DNA of 64,000 bases from Eublepharis macularius (GCF_028583425.1 NC_072800.1:90224501-90288500); one strand, 5' to 3'. Shown: positions 11,266 through 23,085, counted from the first letter of the stretch. Translations and numbers: made by a program. Notes: generated from the sequence alone by a model not told the origin.

Positions 11266-11739
11266 AAAATTGACGTCTTATCTCTGAGACAATAGCTTGA
11301 TGGCTTGTCCAGAGGTTGGGACAATGTTAGGAGAGGCTCAATGGTTAGACACAAGGAATAAATAGAACTTGATGACCTAGCAGTTGTTGGATGGGCAGAA
11401 CCATCAGGTTTATTCAATAGCTCTGGTTAGGAAAGGTGGGTCGAGGAACTGGGAGTTCTTGGGAGACCTCTTTGATCTTAGATACGTGTCCTTATCTGGG
11501 GCGTAGGGGCGTCAACTAGCCAGATTACCTATGACTCGCATTCTGGTAATTTTCCAGCTCTGGCTGGGCTGGGAACTGTTCTGCCTTGCTAGGTGGTCCC
11601 ATGTGCTCCTGACATATGAGGAAGGAGTTTATTATATTCCATATCCATAAACTGCACTTTTCAGCGTGAGGGAGGGGTTTAACTGCTAACACTCACAAAC
11701 GCTTTTTTTTGGTTTGTTTCATCCTTTTAAAACAATTAG
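11266..11739. other. No recognised gene; intron before first obscurin-like exon
   Basis: Contains no earlier kinase exon. Ends in a T-rich tract that serves as the acceptor's pyrimidine stretch. Confidence 0.4.
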
Positions 11740-11892
11740 CTTGACTTGCAAGTCTCCATTTGCTGGAGAAAATGACAGAGCCACCCTACTGAATATTCAA
11801 AACGGGACGATCTCATGGGACATTCCTGATTTTGTTCATCTGAGCGCAAATGGAAAGGATTTTATCAGAAAGATACTGCAACACTTGGCAGA
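11740..11892 (+). pseudogene. OBSCN-like: Obscurin-like gene remnant: end of first kinase domain
   Basis: A 153-base exon with a good acceptor (AACAATTAG) and donor (AGA|GTAAGT). It encodes LTCKSPFAGENDRATLLNIQ and continues to DFIRKILQHLAE. This is the kinase C-lobe segment around helices F-G that in obscurin reads as LTC-SPFAGE-DRATLLN, so the match is to obscurin rather than to SPEG or myosin light chain kinase. The exon begins with one base completing a codon and ends two bases into a codon, while the next recognised exon (16426) starts in phase 0. An exon of 3n+1 bases encoding the end of the kinase lobe should therefore lie between them, and I cannot find it. No earlier kinase exons are visible in 1-11700. 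Confidence 0.75.
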
Positions 11893-12214
11893 GTAAGTAC
11901 ACTGTTGTTTCCAGTGATGCTGTGCAAGCCGCGTGTGTGTGCGCACGCGCATGTGTGCACACATGCATTTGCGCACAGAGGGGAGAAAGCTGCCCTATCT
12001 CTTAGACCTACACTCACAAGTACCTGCAAAAATGTACTTACAGCCAAACACTACTCCAGCATCCCGAGACTCCATGCTGTGTCCAAGAGCTTAAAGAGTG
12101 CTTACTGTGTCATCTAGGCCAATGTGGGGAAGTAGTTAGATACCTGGACAAGACCTGGGAGACCTGCTTTCAGACCTCCATGCAATCAAGAAACTGATTA
12201 GATGACCCCAGGCC

Positions 12215-12655
12215 AGTTGTTCTGCATTGTGGTGCCCTCCTTATGGAATGGCCTACCTGATGAGGTCAGAAGGTCTCCCACTCTTGTGGCTTTCCAGCAA
12301 CATTGCAAAACTGAAATATTCAAGGCATGCCATCATCAAATGGTTCAAAAAGATACTTGACGAACAAGTTGAGGAGGACTGAAGTCTGTACTGCGGCATA
12401 TAATTTCTACAGTCTGTAGTTGTAAGTAGGCACCTATCGTGTAATTTTCATTTAACATGCCACATTAATACTTGTTGTTATGTTTCAATTCTGTTTATAT
12501 TTCTGGTTGGTTCCAGATTCCTACAATCCAAATTCTATTGCATTATCCATTGGTTGTCCCATTCTATTGACTGCCTTGACTTACCCTGTGTAATCTGCCT
12601 TGAGTTCCAATGAGAACGGCAGACTACAAATAAGTAAACTAAATAAATAAACTCT
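12215..12655 (+). repeat. LINE-like 3' region
   Basis: GTGGTGCCCTCCTTATGGAA and later CTGCCTTGAGTTCCAATGAG with an AAATAAATAAAC tail. The same layout appears at 22840-23085. Family not certain. Confidence 0.5.
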
Positions 12656-12699
12656 CAGCCTAACTTACCTTGCAGGCATTGGAGAGCAAGCAGGACTCA

Positions 12700-13010
12700 G
12701 AGTTAAACTACACGAGATGAATTGCACGAGGATGGTCAAGTGAAGGGAGATGCAGTGTTAGCCGGGAAGCATAGTTTGAATTTCAGCTCTCTCTACAGAA
12801 CCGGCAAAGATCTCTCCTCAGAGGGTTTGTTCATTTTACCTCTCTACAGAGCGGCAATGATCGCTTCTCAGAGGGTTTGTTAATAATTGACAGAGCCTTC
12901 TGGGAGGCAAAGAGGAAATTAACAAACCCTCTGAGGAGCAATCTTTGTCCGCTCTGTAGAGAGGTGAAATTAACAAACCCTCTGAGGAGAAATTGTCAGG
13001 GTCAACTTCA
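12700..13010. repeat. Fold-back repeat
   Basis: CAGAGGGTTTGTTAATAATT and related left-arm units are mirrored by AACAAACCCTCTGAGGAG twice on the right, around a short spacer near 12890. Looks like a miniature DNA element. Confidence 0.55.
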
Positions 13011-14399
13011 GCTTGATTTCACTCATCACTACTGGCTCCCTTGATCTCCTGTTAGCATTTTAAAGAAAACACTGCTTTCCCACTTTAAAATGCATGATTT
13101 TCATTGTATCTGTTTATGCTCTGGGGCCCTGGAGAGCCATAGGCAGTCCAAGGGAGGGGGCAGTAGTGAGCTCGGTGGACTACTAAGCGCTCGGTCTTGA
13201 TATAAGGCAACTTTGTATGTTTATATTTGCTCATAATTATCATTATTATTTTTAAATATATATTTTATTTGAAAAAAGAATATTTTATATGAAAAAAGAA
13301 GAGTAAACAGTAAGCAATACGTAGAAATAAAGAAATAAATAAAAACAAAATATATATCAAAGAACATAAACTACATAATCCCTGTGCTTACTTAAAATAT
13401 TTTACATTCAACATATGTTCAGCTATATGTTTTTTATTTATTTTATTTATTAAATAAATAAACGTAATCATCTGCCTCCCTATAAGTGCAGTCACCAGAT
13501 AAACTGTGGTCCCACCCCACCCCTTCTGTTCTACTTTGTTTTATACCATGATTGGAGAAATTGGAGGGGGCCCGCCATCCGAAATGCTAGTTTGTATGTA
13601 TTTCTGGTGTGTTTTTTTAAAAATGTATCTATATGTTTTAGTGCTCATTGAGCATTTTACTGAGCCCGTTTGCAGGGATGGTGGGCTAGAAATCAAATAC
13701 ATAAATGAACGAACGACCAAACGAATAAATAAATTTATATTCCGCTCTCCCCACAAGCAATTGTTGTGAGGATAAAGAGAGAAACCATGTATGCTACCTT
13801 TTAAGTGCCTTTGAAGAAGGGCAGAGTAAAAAAAGTAATAAATACATACTGTTTGCTTATCATTTATTAATCTAAAGAACATTTTCATTGGCAATGCCCA
13901 GAGCAATAGTGATACTACTGTAGGAACTCTCAGGGTGTGATGGGAAGCAGAATCAGATGGTGGGGGGAACTGAGGGGAGTAGATGAGGGAGAAAGACGAG
14001 GGAAAGGTTGACGGCTGCAACACCTGTGCACCACAGCATTCCAGGTTTACCAGCTTCCCCCTTATTAAAAAGATGCAGTGGAGCATGTGGGATTTTCCAG
14101 TATGGTGATATCTTCATCTGAATGATGCCGGGATACACATTTATTCTGTAAATTAACAAGTTGCCGCACATTTCTCTGTGTTCACAGGGCAAGACCGAGT
14201 GCCAGGGAATGCCTCTCCCACAGATGGTTTGTGGTAAGTTTTGGAAGTGGTGTGACAAAGAGAAAGGTCCACCCTTTAAGACTAGTTAGATATCTTATAC
14301 AAGGAGGATCCATGAAGACTAGCAGGGATGGTAAATCCATTCCCTCACTGCTTTCCTTCCTAGTGCTCTGTCTGTTTGGGCACCCTCCGTAGGCTCCCA
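13011..14399. other. No recognised gene; intron-like
   Basis: AT-rich with TTTATT repeats near 13420-13460 and a 181-codon minus frame (13541-14086) without family features, which I do not accept as a gene. Confidence 0.45.
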
Positions 14400-14712
14400 T
14401 TCTCCCCTTCAGTCACTCACTTTCCCAACGGGTTCCCAGTTGCCCACCAGTGGTGGGCAATCTCCCAGGGGTTTGCCTCCCAGGAGTGATCAGTGGGATG
14501 TGGCAAGTCCCCCACCCCCGGAGAATGCCCACCACTGGCAGGTACCCTGGAAACATGTGTGGCATGTGTGCTCCCAGCAGATGTGATGACATCACTTCCA
14601 AAAGTGATGTCATTATGCTGGTCGTGAGAGTGCTCCTGCACTTCACTTGGGGCCAATTCTCAGAGAAGACACACACACTATAGGCACAAGGTAAGTGCCA
14701 GCTCCCCTCCCT
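14400..14712. repeat. GC-rich repeat with TGATGTCAT motifs
   Basis: GATGACATCACTTCCAAAAG followed by GTGATGTCATTATGC, within a GC-rich repeat also present at 18555-18725, 22018-22400 and 26740-27105. Confidence 0.5.
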
Positions 14713-14720
14713 CCCACCGG

Positions 14721-14722
14721 TA

Positions 14723-14766
<44 letters not shown>

Positions 14767-15365
14767 AGATTAGATTAGATTAGATTAGATTAGATTAGAT
14801 TAGATTAGATTAGATTAGATTTTTAGCCCGCCCTCCCCACAAGCAGGCTCAGGGCGGGTTACAATCTTAAATAAGGTACAATAGCTAAAACCAATAAAAT
14901 AACATCTCAATGCAAACATGGATATCAGCATTCTAGATGGGGCACCATTCCTCCTTTCCCTGCCCACTGTACACAAGGGAAGAAAAGGGTGGAGGTGTGG
15001 GTTGGTGAAACGCTTAACTCCTCAAGCATGGGGGGGGGGAGATGGATCATCTGCTCCTCCCCCCCCCAACTCACAGGAAACCAGCAGGGAGGCGGTAATT
15101 AGATGGATCCAGTGCTGGTCTCAACCATATGCCTGGTGGAACATCTCCGTCTTACAGGCCCGCCAAAAAGATACAAGATCTTGGTGGGCCCGAGTGTCTT
15201 CCAACAGAGAGTTCCACCAGGTTGGGGCCAGGATAGAAAATGCCTTGGCCCTGGTTGAGGCCAGCTGAGCCTCCCTGGGGCCAGCGACCACCAGTAGGTG
15301 TTTACCTGCAGATCTAAGAGCTCTCTGAAGTACATACAGGGAGAGGCGGTCTCTCACGTATGCTG
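14721..15365 (-). repeat. LINE-like 3' region with GATT/AGATT microsatellite tail
   Basis: Plus-strand positions 14721-14822 are (ATTG)n then (AGATT)n. The adjoining 14823-15365 reads on the minus strand as a LINE-like 3' region with AACCCGCCCTGAGCCTGCTT and GGAACTCTCTGTTGGAAGAC. Confidence 0.55.
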
Positions 15366-15974
15366 GTCAGGGGTATAGGGTCCTGGCAATCCTATTCCCA
15401 ACATTTTTTCTCCTCGTCTCCTCACCCTACCATGTACTCACTGTCCCTCCCCACTGGGTTGCCAGGCTGGAGTGGGGCAAAGAAAGGGTGGGAGGTGACA
15501 CTGGCTTTGTTGCAACATAACTTCCGGGTTTCCCAGGAAGTGACATCACACTCACAGTGTAACCAAGATAGCAGGGTTTTGTTTGTTTAATTTTTAATTT
15601 TTTCCCCACCACTGCTCAGAAGGGTGGTAGGCAAATGAGGCTGCTGATTGGAGGACTGATAGCTCTGTCCCCCTCACTTACTCCACCTGCTCTCTTCTCC
15701 CCTCACTGGCCGCCATCACTGCACAGTCCCGTGCTGGACACTCAATCAGTAAGAACAGAGCAAAACCCCAGTCAGGAAACCCAGAATCAGGTTTAAAGCC
15801 TTAACTGTGTTAAACTTGACTTTATCTTTTAAAAGGAAAAGTTTATTTCTGTCTCCTAATGAAGCCTCATCATAACAGATAAAGATTGACAAGACTATCT
15901 AGAGAAGGTCAAAGCTGGCAAACCAATATGAAAATAGGCCATTACAATAGACTAGCTGATTATGATGGAATAGA
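15366..15974. other. No recognised gene; intron-like
   Basis: GC-rich piece near 15460-15560 with GGAAGTGACATCACACTC of the GC-rich repeat family; the rest unrecognised. Confidence 0.4.
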
Positions 15975-16108
15975 GAGCCAGTTTGGTGTAGTGGTTAAGA
16001 GCACAGGACTCTAATCTGGAGAACTGGGTTTGATTCCTCACTCCTCCACCTGAAGCCAGCTGGGTGACCTTGGGTCAGTCACAGCTCTCTCAGAGCTCTC
16101 TCTATACT
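15975..16108 (+). repeat. tRNA-derived SINE (Sauria type), 3' truncated
   Basis: GCCAGTTTGGTGTAGTGGTT head and GGTGACCTTGGGTCAGTCAC body, ending in CAGAGCTCTCTC. About 320 bases before the large obscurin-like exon. Confidence 0.75.
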
Positions 16109-16425
16109 TACAGAAGTACATTTTTTAAATGTTAGAGGTACTCCTGAAAAACAGAATGTGCAAAGAGATGTTAGATGTCAGCGATTAGAGTTTGTTTCCT
16201 GATGGCCATGGATTCACTGTTCGGTTTCCATAGTTGCTAAGAAACGATTTTAAAAAATTGCAGATGTTTAGGGTAGTGTGTACGGATTAAAAATTCTGTT
16301 TCCAACAGCAGAGTATTTTTTCAAGGCTCTTTATAATGGCAGTGGTGTTTTTTTTTAAAAAACCCTGTATCTGCTTCCCTATATCTGTTTTCAAATATCT
16401 AATCTGTATTTTCTTCAATGCTTAG

Positions 16426-18015
16426 CGTTCTCTTATGAGCTATAAATCTGTGCTGGTAATGAGACCCATCCCAGACATCCTGGAGAAAACTCAGAAAAAC
16501 ACTTCTCTTGGCATCTCTCGAAACCTGGTGGAAGACAGCAGTTCAACGAGCAGCAGCGGTTCATCTTCAGACAACGAGTTTTCAGCACCTCCGGGGAAAA
16601 GACACTTCGGTCCCGTTCCAGAACGTCATTTGTCTGTGCTAGATGGGTCAAATTATCCAGAATTCCCGCAACACCCAGCAGAAACTAAATACCCCGAAGC
16701 CTCACTTCTGCCAGCACTCAAGCCTCCAATACACAAACCAGTGATGGGGGAACTGGGCGATAAGCGATTGCACGGAAGTGAAGAACCACTCATCAGTTCT
16801 TTTGTTCAAGAGGTGGAGGGAATCTGTCCGGAGCGAAAAGAAGTGCAAAGGGGCCATTCCTTGGAAAAAGGCGACAAGAGAGCTTTACAGCCAGAGGCAG
16901 GCTCTGCAGAAGTGTTTCACCCACCATCTCCATAGGAAAAAGACAGTTTGTTGCTACCTGAAGAAGGTAAAAAAGCTGAAGTAGGAAGGTCCCCTGGGTG
17001 CGTTCCCAGACACAGCGTCATAAAAAGCACATTCTACAGCCAGCCGTCAGAGAGCCTTGCAAACGTACCTTCTTCTCCAGGCAAAGAACATCGGAAACAT
17101 TTAGAAAGAGCCAAGAGAACCTATAGGAAAGCAGGATATTCCAAGTCCTCTCTAAGCGGTCTGCGTGAACCTCTTCTGGAGCAGTTTCAGTTGGGGGAAG
17201 GAGGAGGAGGATTATCCGGCGAAGAGGAAACTGGAAGGTGCAGAGAAGGGGGAATTGGCCCCTTGACCAAATCAGCTTCCTTTGATATCGCCCAGAAATC
17301 GCCACGAGTTACTTTTGAGGTTTCCACCAGAAGCCGCTCTCTGGACGATTATAGGATACGAGCGGCGAGCTTTGCCGAGGAGCAATACATCGAAGAGGAA
17401 GATTCTGAACTGATTCCCCAGGGCAGCCCCACGGAAGCAGCTCGTCAGCCTCACCTTTCCGAAGGTGGCTTTGGAAAGACTTCTGCAAAGGACAGCTCAA
17501 AAATAACTACGAAGGAGCAACCGGTATTGTTGGCGCAGCGGGGTGGAAAGCAAAGTTCAGTCGTGGACGTTCAGCCGCAAGAGAAAGCTGTGATTTCAAC
17601 ACAGCAACCTGGAAAAGAGGAAAGCTCACTTGAGAAACCTAAGCCACCTCTTTCTACTAAGATGGGAACAGCGGTTCTAGGAGGAGAAGGCATGATTCTA
17701 ACTACTGAACCATCAGATTCCCCCTTGGCATCAGCTGAAAAGAAGGCAAGTGAGGAACAGTTACAGCAGACATCCAAAGAATCCGTTTTCAGGGGTGCAG
17801 TACCTGTTTCTTTCAAGGGAGAGAGCTCACAATCAGAGACAGCCCCATTGGTTTCCCACGATGCTGAGGGAACAAGACATCTCCCTCATGAGGCAAAACC
17901 CACTTCTCTCCAGGGCTCCCAATCTAGGCCAGGAACAGAATGGTGGGAGGTTAGCATAGAAAACCATAAAACTGCACTCCTCCCAAAAGTGAAAGAACCC
18001 CAGGCCTTGGAATTG
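16426..18015 (+). pseudogene. OBSCN-like: Obscurin-like gene remnant: large inter-kinase exon
   Basis: One frame of 530 codons between an acceptor (CAATGCTTAG) and a donor (GGAATTG|GTGTGAG). It opens with RSLMSYKSVLVMRPIPDIL, then a serine-rich SSSTSSSGSSSDNE tract, then GCVPRHSVIKSTFYSQ, GLREPLLE and a KSASFD phosphosite-like motif. This order is that of the spacer between the two obscurin kinase domains. A single in-frame TAG lies at 16933-16935. It is preceded by a pyrimidine-rich CCATCTCCATAG, so a short intron ending there could remove it, but the sequence before it reads like the same coding region. The segment is shorter than the mammalian spacer, and the immunoglobulin domain expected next is not visible. 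Reading it as a decayed gene is inference; a base error in an active gene is the alternative. Confidence 0.75.
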
Positions 18016-18063
18016 GTGTGAGCCTGTGTAAACAGAGTAAAACATGCAAGCAGTGTGGCCAAT

Positions 18064-18292
18064 GTATTGTCGAAGGCTTTCACGGCCGGAGAACGATGGT
18101 TGTTGGGGGTTTTCCGGGCTGTATTGCCGTGGTCTTGGCATTGTAGTTCCTGACGTTTCGCCAGCAGCTGTGGCTGGCATCTTCCGAGGTGTAGCACCAA
18201 AAGACAGAGATCTCTGAGAGTGAAACGGGTGAAACGTCAGGAACTACAATGCCAAGACCACGGCAATACAGCCCGGAAAACCCACAACAACC
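18064..18292. mobile_element. Penelope-like short element with inverted arms
   Basis: Flanked by a 12-base target duplication AGTGTGGCCAAT (18052-18063 and 18293-18304), inside an intron of the obscurin remnant. The two arms contain the sequence CCACGGCAATACAGCCCGG in opposite orientation, and the outer part GTATTGTCGAAGGCTTTC. These motifs are familiar from vertebrate Penelope-type retroelement termini. The assignment to Penelope is from memory of the sequence, not a search. Confidence 0.6.
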
Positions 18293-18554
18293 AGTGTGGC
18301 CAATCTTCCAGATAAATGCACTAATCCATGTTGGCCTTGCCTTCCGCTAATATGTTGCTTCCCACACGCAGGAAGGTTTTGCCAAGATGTAACCATCCCT
18401 CAACCTCATGAAGCTGTGAAGTCAGTCAGGAACTGCCCTTCACCCCACTTTGGAATATGGGGCACCAGAAAACTCATTGGCTCACATGCTGTATCTGGAA
18501 TTTTCCTCCTCACATAAAGAGAAGCAGGAAGCTACCTGGAGAGTGACCCATTAC

Positions 18555-18725
18555 AGGTTTGCCAGGTTGAGCCTGGCACCTGGTGGGGAGACTTACTATC
18601 AGGGCGTGGGCTCACTGGCAATGTAACGATGTCACTGGCAGCACACTGGTGTCACTTCCAGGCATACAGGAAGTGATGTCAGCACATCAGGATTCTGCCC
18701 ACTCCCCCCCCCCCAATTTTGCCAT
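18555..18725. repeat. GC-rich repeat with TGATGTCA motifs
   Basis: GTTTGCCAGGTTGAGCCTGG, GTGTCACTTCCAGGCATAC, AGGAAGTGATGTCAGC. Confidence 0.5.
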
Positions 18726-18857
18726 CATTTTCCTTCCACCATTCGGTGAGAAGCACTTGTTGGTGGTTTGGGACCCTTTGCTACAGGTGGGAATGTCCAA
18801 ACTAAAGGAGCACCCCTCAGAGAGAGAACCTAGAAAAAGCCGGAAGCAGAGGGCAAT

Positions 18858-18938
18858 TCTTCAGTAATCAAAATATTTTCTTTATCTTTCTTTTGTTTTT
18901 TTTAATATTTAAAGAAAATATTTTGATTATTGAAGAAT
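18858..18938. repeat. AT-rich short palindrome
   Basis: TAATCAAAATATTTTCTTTA is mirrored by AAAGAAAATATTTTGATTA with a T-rich loop. Function unknown. Confidence 0.5.
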
Positions 18939-19331
18939 TATTCCTTTTAAGTACTTACCTGTTACTTACCTGTTTTCTATGCTGGCTTTACACAGCACCT
19001 GCGATGGAAATTAACAGTGTATTGTAATTGCCGCTGACTTGTGGACATTTTGTAAATTTTGTACTCTGTTATATTTATATTTAGAAATATAATAATACTG
19101 TATTTGAGCTTATATTATGTTTTTGTAGCACCTTGAACTTTATATATTGATAGTAACACTTTTTGTAATACAATCTCTTTAATCTCTTTAATTCTTTTCA
19201 TTGGTATTGCCCTCTGGGTCCGGCTTTTACAGATGGGAATGTGGCAGCCCTCTCCCTGTGCACTTCCAGATTATTCAAAATAATCTGGAATATAATAGTT
19301 CCATCCTTTGCGTGGGAACGAGGCAGAAACA

Positions 19332-19440
19332 GTAGCTGATTCTGCACACGTTGGATAATGCACTTTCAATGCAGATTATCAATCGTTTGAGGTGGATTTT
19401 TTGTTCTGCACACAAAAATGATTTATTTCGCAAGCCCTTG
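19332..19440. repeat. Partial miniature element (GATTCTGCACACGTTGG family)
   Basis: GCTGATTCTGCACACGTTGG, GCACTTTCAATGCAGATTAT and a TTCTGCACACAAAAATG end resemble a palindromic squamate miniature element, of which half is kept. Confidence 0.45.
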
Positions 19441-19641
19441 GAATGTTGGCTGTTAGCTATTGCAGATCAAAGTATTGACTGACGCAACAAGCATTCATAG
19501 ATAGCAGTTTCAAACCACTAATAACAGGAGGTAAACTAGCCACAAGTTGAATAATTAGTAATTAATAAATGATTGGCCTAATTTGAAGAGCCTGCTTTTC
19601 CAGTTAGCTTTCCCAAGCGACTGATCTTCCCATACTGATTT

Positions 19642-21188
19642 TTTTTGTTATATTTTTTATTTTTTTTTAATATCTAACATAGAAAACTACAAAAAACTAC
19701 AAAAATACGAGGGGAAGAAAGAGGGGGGGAAAAGGGGAGGGGAGCTGGGAAAAGGGGAAAAGCAACATACAAACAATAAACACTACACTACATCTCTTGT
19801 ATTCCCTTCATGTTGCAATTTTTCTTAAAAGTTAACTTTCTAACATGCGATCAGATTAGTAGATCTTATACAGTACAAGCCATATTCAGGATCAGATCTT
19901 CTTCCCCCCCCCCCCCTTGCGTCTCGGTCTCAATTCTTTCTGCACAGCTGGAGCAGCTGTGCCCTCTCTCTCCTCCCCCTCACTTTCCCCTTCAGACTTT
20001 GGACGTTCATCTTGGTGGAACTCCTGATGGTTGAACAAAAAGTCTGTCAGCTGGGCTTCCGATGTAATCTTATAAGTTTGATCCTTATAACTAAACAAAA
20101 CGCCTTCTGGAAACAACCATTTATATTTCACATCACATTTCCTCAAGAAAGCCGCAAGTCCTTTATACTTGAATCTTCTTTTACGAGCCAAAAATGGAAC
20201 ATCCTTCAAAATTTTAACCTTGTTGCCCAAATAATCCAAGTCCACATTGTACGAATTATATAAAATGGTGTCCCGAGTCTTCCTAGATGAAAAGAAAATA
20301 ATAATCTCGTGAGGCAGCTGCCGCTTCATTACATACTTTGAAGATGTCCGCCGGACCTCCAAGATGTCGCTTTTTAACTCTTCTTTAGTTGCCTCTGCGA
20401 ATGTCGCCAAAAGTCCAGACACCACATCTTTTAAATTTTCATTTTCCTCCTCTTTTACGTTCTGAAGACGCAGTACCGTTTGGGCACGGTCCACTTGCAA
20501 TCCTATTAATTGATTCTCCAAAAGCTTCACTTCCTTACTTGTTGCTTTCATGAGTACTGCGTTCTCGTGCGCAGACTGCTCTGCTCCGGTCGCTGTTTCT
20601 TTAATGGCTTTCACCTTGCTCTCCACTGAATCAACCTTTTGCCCCATTTCATTCAGTTTCGCTACAAAGGGCTGCACAGCATCGAAAACTGCTCATCTCA
20701 CCAACTCTTCCAAAGTTTCCCCCTTCCCCTGTAGCGTCGCCATCACCGATTTGCTCATTGCTGGGCTCTGCTTTTTCGTCGCCATCTTTGGGGGGGGACG
20801 CCAACTGAGTTCCGAAACTCGGTAAAGGGGGAAGAAATCCATGCCTTCTTAGCTTCAGCTCCCACCAATCCTTCGCATACGCTTAAAAATCAGAAGGGAT
20901 TCGCTTACTTACAGGCTTTCACCTTAAATCTGCTTATTGCCATTCTCCATGGCCCGGCAGCACGCGAGGCACTGCGCCAGTCTGCTGGCCTCCGTTGGAG
21001 CAAACGGGCAATTTACCCCCTGCATTGCATTCAGGGGGCTCTTCCCGCAGCGCTCCGGACTCCTCGCTCCCTCACTGGGAGTCCTGGGGGTTCACCCTCG
21101 TGGGTCAACCGCCCGGTCAGGCTGCTCAGACGTTTCCTCCCAGACCTGCTGAGAGGAGCATCCGACATGGCCGGGAAAACGAAACTGA
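19642..21188 (-). mobile_element. ORF1-only L1-like LINE (HAL1-like), copy 1
   Basis: A 1.55 kb element flanked by an 18-base target duplication ATCTTCCCATACTGATTT (19624-19641 and 21189-21206). It has an A-rich tail at the low end and a GC-rich 5' end at the high end with the start also seen in the two other copies (TTCAGTTTCGTTTTC). Its only coding region is one L1 ORF1-type protein: coiled-coil N-terminal part, then an RRM/CTD region with LRLQNVKEEENEN, RQLPHEIIIFFSS, and KYKWLFPEGVLFSYKD. The open frame 19892-20677 covers 261 residues, and the first part of ORF1 lies upstream in broken frames to about 20785. No reverse transcriptase is present. Confidence 0.85.
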
Positions 21189-21379
21189 ATCTTCCCATAC
21201 TGATTTATATCCACAGCCAAGATTTGTGTTCTAGAAACCTCCACTAACTGGGAAATTAACCTGGTGCCTTATTTGAGTGTTTAGGAGTGTATGCGCCACT
21301 TCAACCATAGAAGAATCTTTATCACAAGTAAACAGAAAAGCATCACCTAAAATTAAACACAGCAGACTGTAATAATAAC

Positions 21380-21799
21380 CAGGGCTTTTTTTCTGAGAAA
21401 AGAGGTGGTGGAACCCAGTGGGTTGCCAGCACAGGGGGGAAACTCTTGGTGGGAGGTAGTGCCCCTGGTACCACATGTGTGTGCACAAAGAGTGTGCATG
21501 CTCCCAGGACTGCACAATGATGTCACTTGGGGTCAGCTGGAACAAGGGGGGAACAAGTCAGCTGGAACAAGTTTTTTAAAGTTTAAGTCACTTTTGGTGA
21601 AAATGGTCACATGGCTGGTGGCCCCGCCCCCTGATCTCCAGAGAGAGGGGAGGTTAGATTGCCCTCCACACAGTGGCGTGAAGGGCAATCTCAACTCCCC
21701 TCTGTCTGGAGATCAGGGGTTGGGGCCACCAGCCATGTGACCATTTTCAAGAGGTGCCGGAACTCCATTCCACCGCGTTCCAGCTGAAAAAAAGCCCTG
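21380..21799. mobile_element. hAT-type miniature element, CAGGGCTTTTTTTC family
   Basis: Same family as 2981-3313, in the opposite orientation, with an exact 8-base target duplication ATAATAAC (21372-21379, 21800-21807). Lies in an intron of the obscurin remnant. Confidence 0.85.
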
Positions 21800-21807
21800 A
21801 TAATAAC

Positions 21808-22017
21808 ATAATCAAGCCCCAGCCCTATACAGAAACATCAAATGCTCAAAATCCACGCCCCATTAAAATTCGACTTTTTTCTGCTTCTTGCCTTGAATCC
21901 TGTCTAATCTTCTCTCTGCCTAATCCCTTCTTGTCTTGATTTAGTTTGCCTGTACAAATCTATTGCCTTTCTCTGGAATCAAACTAGGTTTCCTGCGCCC
22001 CAGTCAAATGCCTGATA
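21808..22017. other. No recognised gene
   Basis: Unrecognised intron-like sequence. Confidence 0.35.
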
Positions 22018-22400
22018 TAGGGTTGCCAGCTCCCCTTATCCTCCTGGTGGTGGTGGGGGGGGGGTGTTCACCTTCTCTTCCAGTGTGAGAAGTCCCCCCC
22101 GTGATGACATCACTTCTGAAAAGTGATGTCATCGTGCAGGCGCAGGGTCGCACAAGTGCTTCTTAGAGGATCAATTTGGGCCTCAAATGGACCCAACTGA
22201 GACCATGGGAGTGCTCTCAGTTTGGGACAGTGATGTCACTCATGAGTGACATCATCTCACCACCCCAGGAGCACACACCTGGGAGGCCCGTTCCCCCCAA
22301 CTTTCCACCCCTGCTGGCCTGGTGAGTGATGGAGGGGGCAGAGGGTAAGAGCAAGGGATCCGCCACCCCTACCAGGGGACCTGGGATCCCTACCCTGATA
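22018..22400. repeat. GC-rich repeat with TGATGTCAT motifs
   Basis: AGGGTTGCCAGCTCCCC, GATGACATCACTTCTG, AAAGTGATGTCATCGTGC, and a second ACATCA pair near 22240. Confidence 0.5.
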
Positions 22401-22839
22401 CAATCGCAGGAAAGCTGTATCACATGTTGATTCTGAATGTATGCATCTCATTCTCAAGTTTTGGTGAGTCTCCGGAATAGAAAGAGTTAACACACAGCTG
22501 TGGAGCCGCCATCAAAAAGATCTCTCTTGGCATGCTTTTGCTTTGTTACAAACTTGGTGCACAAATGAATCAAACTACACAATGGCTGATCTGAGTCAGT
22601 GGGGAAAAAGAGCAGAAAGCTTTCTTGTACGGCTTTTCCACACTACTGGCATAAACCAATTTTATAACATCTCTATTTTTCCATTAAATCCTGGAAGCTT
22701 TAGGAAAAGAAACTCTAGTTGGGATTTCCCAGCGCCTTGTCCCAGCACCAGGGTACTTTGTGGGAAGCCATGCCTGCTATATAAACCTACCCATTCACTC
22801 TGGTCATCTTCATAGGCCCTGCTTCGGGTTCCCTCACCA
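22401..22839. other. No recognised gene; intron-like
   Basis: A 90-codon frame at 22543-22815 shows no domain. No Ig fold pattern. Confidence 0.4.
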
Positions 22840-23085
22840 TCTGATGCTAGATAGCTGCCAACCTGAGAAAGGGCCTTCTTGGTTGTGGCACCAAAACTTT
22901 GAAGACTTTTTTGTTTGGTTTGGAGTATCCCCAGTAACTCGTATTGGCTCTCCTCCCTCGTAGTATTGTTTTTTGTGTTTGTGTGATTATATGTTTTACT
23001 GAATTTTTTACCACCTTAGGAACCCGATTTGGGTGGAAAAGCAGTGAAGAAAGAAATGTTTTAAATAAATAAACCAGTCTAAATC
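22840..23085 (+). repeat. LINE-like 3' region
   Basis: GAAAGGGCCTTCTTGGTTGTGG, and ends GTGGAAAAGCAGTGAAG with TTTTAAATAAATAAACC. It ends about 58 bases before the first FN3 exon. Confidence 0.5.

Larger units (their letters stand above)
18726..19623. other. No recognised gene; expected Ig exon not found
   Basis: The obscurin order would place an immunoglobulin-domain exon somewhere in 18015-23143. I see no W-KDG or D-G-Y-C pattern in any frame here. AT-rich and partly repeats. Confidence 0.4.

Noticed and set aside
13541-14086. 181-codon minus-strand open frame
   Set aside because: No domain, low-complexity and repeat-like composition, no splice or promoter context.
14721-14822. CRISPR-like array
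   Set aside because: It is a plain (ATTG)n/(AGATT)n microsatellite, with no spacers, in a vertebrate genome.
11740-18015. SPEG as the identity of the kinase-spacer exons
   Set aside because: The spacer motifs (SYKSVLVMR, GCVPRHSVI) and the FN3 text fit obscurin better than the related SPEG, from memory of both families. A search would settle it.
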